A stretch of 64,000 nucleotides of DNA, from assembly GCF_017873095.1 (NCBI RefSeq), contig NZ_JAGGJU010000018.1:1-64000 (forward strand), given 5' to 3'. Shown here in pieces: positions 62,573-64,000 of this stretch. Position 1 is the first letter of the stretch. Each line of letters begins with the position of its first letter. The translations under genes were made by a program, and so were the position numbers. The notes beneath the pieces were generated by a model that ran no database searches, had not been told where the DNA came from, and worked only from the letters and a program-made list of their open reading frames with translations. The stretch is from Heterorhizobium halophytocola (lineage in GTDB: Bacteria; Pseudomonadota; Alphaproteobacteria; Rhizobiales; Rhizobiaceae).

Positions 62573-64000
62573 ATGAAGGCAACGAAGCAGATCAGCGGCG
62601 CGGAGGCCGACAAGCTCGGCTTTTTCGGCAAGTTGCCGAGCCGCGGGGATTTCATCTCCGACGCGCTGGAGCGTGACCTGATAGAGGTGGTCGACGGCTG
62701 GCTGCAGGACGGCATGCAGGCCGCAGCCAGCCATTTCGGTCCACGCTGGAGCCAGGTCTTCACCCGGTCGCCGCCTTGGCGCTTCATCGTCGAGAAGCGT
62801 GTGTGGGGGCCCTGCACCTATGCCGGCGTGATCATTCCAAGCCGCGACCGGGTCGGTCGCGACTATCCGCTGCTGATGATCGCCAAGCTGCACGGCTTCG
62901 ACGATCATCCCCGCACGCTCTACGGCGACCTGCCGTGGTTCACCGCCGTCGAGGGGCTGGCGGAAAGCTCTCGGGCGCGCGACTTCGACCTCGATCACTT
63001 CATCGAGCAGGTGCGGCGGCTACGGCTACCCAGACCCGCCGACGACGAACGGGCCGGCGAAGCAACCGGCCAGGAGCCGACCAGCCTGATCTGGTGCATC
63101 GAACCGGACACGGGCCGCCCGCGCGGCATCCGGGTCAAGGGCTCGCTCGGTGCGAACGACTTTCTCCGATTGTTTCAGGATGCCGAGGGCGAGAAGGAAA
63201 AGCAGGCCGCTGACGATCTGGGCGCAGCGGCAAGGGACGGGCCTGCCGCGAAACCGGCCCGAGACGCCCGGGCCGGCGGGCCAACAAGGCCTCTCCGCGA
63301 TCCCCCTGATACCTCAGCGCCACCGCAAGCCCCGGCCCGGCCAAAGCCTCCGGCTGCGCTGCGCTTCAGCCAGGCTTCGCATCCCGGCACCCAGAAAACG
63401 ACGAATGCCGATTGCGTCTTTGCCAGCGAAGCCTGCGGCGTGTTTGCGGTAATCGACGGCATCGGCGACGGCGCCAAGGCGGTCGAGGCGGCCCATCTGA
63501 TTGCCGGCACGCTCGGCGGCGTCGCCCCGGCCGAAAATGCGGACCAGGTGCTGCGCGACATCCGCGGCAAGCTCGGCACCGCCAACAGCCTGCTGCTACC
63601 GCGCACCGGCGCCGAGGAGAACGACCGGCAGCCGGCGGCAAGCATTGTGGTGGTGAGCCTGAAAGACGGTGAATTCCAGCTTCTCTGGGCGGGGGATGCC
63701 CGCGCCTACCTGATCGAGCATGGCACGATGCGGCCGCTCACCCGCGACCATGTCGGGGTCGGTATCCGGCCGATCCGGCAACGCGGGGTCGGGCTGGAAG
63801 CCCAGTTTCGCGCCGAGACGGTCGAGGGCTTGGTCACGCCCGAAGGCCGCCTGCTGCTCTGCAGCCAGCCGCTGGTCAAAAGCCTCGGCGAAAGGGCGAT
63901 CGCCGAGATCCTGATCGACACGCCGCTCGACAAGGCCGCCGCACGCCTTGTCCAGGAGGCGCTGATTGCCGACGTCCGAGACAATGTCACGGCCGTGGTG
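62573..64000 (+). CDS. TagF-PppA fusion (DUF2094 plus PP2C phosphatase), 3' end missing
   Basis: 476 residues up to the window end. Residues 1-200 are TagF-like: GFFGKLPSRGDFISDAL, WLQDGMQAAAS, VWGPCTYAGVIIPSRDRVGR and DYPLLMIAKL. A Pro/Ala-rich linker (about 215-265) joins a PP2C phosphatase (from about 270): TNADCVFAS, VFAVIDGIGDG and LWAGDARAYLIE, carrying the metal-binding aspartates. The same fusion exists in Agrobacterium and switches the T6SS off after translation by dephosphorylation. The ATG has GGCAGGG upstream; an in-frame GTG at 62561 is the alternative. Confidence 0.9.
   Translation, partial: MKATKQISGAEADKLGFFGKLPSRGDFISDALERDLIEVVDGWLQDGMQAAASHFGPRWSQVFTRSPPWRFIVEKRVWGPCTYAGVIIPSRDRVGRDYPLLMIAKLHGFDDHPRTLYGDLPWFTAVEGLAESSRARDFDLDHFIEQVRRLRLPRPADDERAGEATGQEPTSLIWCIEPDTGRPRGIRVKGSLGANDFLRLFQDAEGEKEKQAADDLGAAARDGPAAKPARDARAGGPTRPLRDPPDTSAPPQAPARPKPPAALRFSQASHPGTQKTTNADCVFASEACGVFAVIDGIGDGAKAVEAAHLIAGTLGGVAPAENADQVLRDIRGKLGTANSLLLPRTGAEENDRQPAASIVVVSLKDGEFQLLWAGDARAYLIEHGTMRPLTRDHVGVGIRPIRQRGVGLEAQFRAETVEGLVTPEGRLLLCSQPLVKSLGERAIAEILIDTPLDKAAARLVQEALIADVRDNVTAVV

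Overview
The window looks like chromosome or megaplasmid DNA of a GC-rich alphaproteobacterium, most likely a member of the Rhizobiaceae. The reasons are the gene content (several TRAP and sugar ABC uptake operons with GntR, LacI and LysR regulators) and, above all, a type VI secretion system (T6SS) whose gene order mirrors that of Agrobacterium: tssA-tssB-tssC-tssC2-tagJ-tssE-tssF-tssG-fha-tssK-tssL-tssM-tagF/pppA on one strand and clpV-hcp-x-vgrG with effectors on the other. No rRNA, tRNA or CRISPR was seen.

Region 1 (1-5434) is the end of a large RTX-type calcium-binding protein followed by a DUF3467 protein, a HlyD-like adaptor and an M50 (site-2-protease-like) membrane protein carrying its own adaptor-like domain; they look like one export unit. 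Region 2 (5435-6891) is gene-poor. It holds a frameshifted autotransporter beta-barrel tail, a long inverted repeat and two tiny translationally coupled genes.

Region 3 (6892-13021) is a sugar-acid uptake and catabolism locus: a GntR/FCD repressor divergent from a TRAP transporter, an idonate-dehydrogenase-like enzyme and mannonate dehydratase. Region 4 (13079-18713) is a sugar ABC transporter divergent from its LacI regulator, with a palindromic operator over each promoter. Region 5 (18781-27569) has a lipoprotein hydrolase, then a LysR regulator with a second TRAP transporter and four enzymes (GST-like, carboxymuconolactone-decarboxylase-like, LigI-like lactonase, SDR).

Region 6 (about 27570-42540) is a T6SS effector island on the minus strand with visibly lower and patchier GC. 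It contains: (a) a DUF4150/PAAR-like protein with a C-terminal GHH2/HNH-type nuclease, a YezG-like immunity gene and the tail of a second immunity gene; (b) two paralogous beta-propeller-like proteins, one broken by an in-frame TGA; (c) an orphan GAD/DUF1851 immunity gene; (d) a compact PAAR, DUF4123 adaptor, NucA/NucB-type nuclease and ComJ-like immunity cassette; (e) an AT-rich unrecognised toxin with a probable immunity partner directly downstream of vgrG. Two duplicated fragments, a PAAR start fused to a transposase-like tail and an internal piece of vgrG, mark recombination joints that explain how the island was assembled.

Region 7 (42680-64000) is the T6SS core: hcp and clpV on the minus strand, a divergent promoter region, then a tightly overlapping operon from tssA to a tagF-pppA fusion that runs off the end. 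The first third of tssA is compositionally foreign to the rest of the gene, another probable recombination joint.
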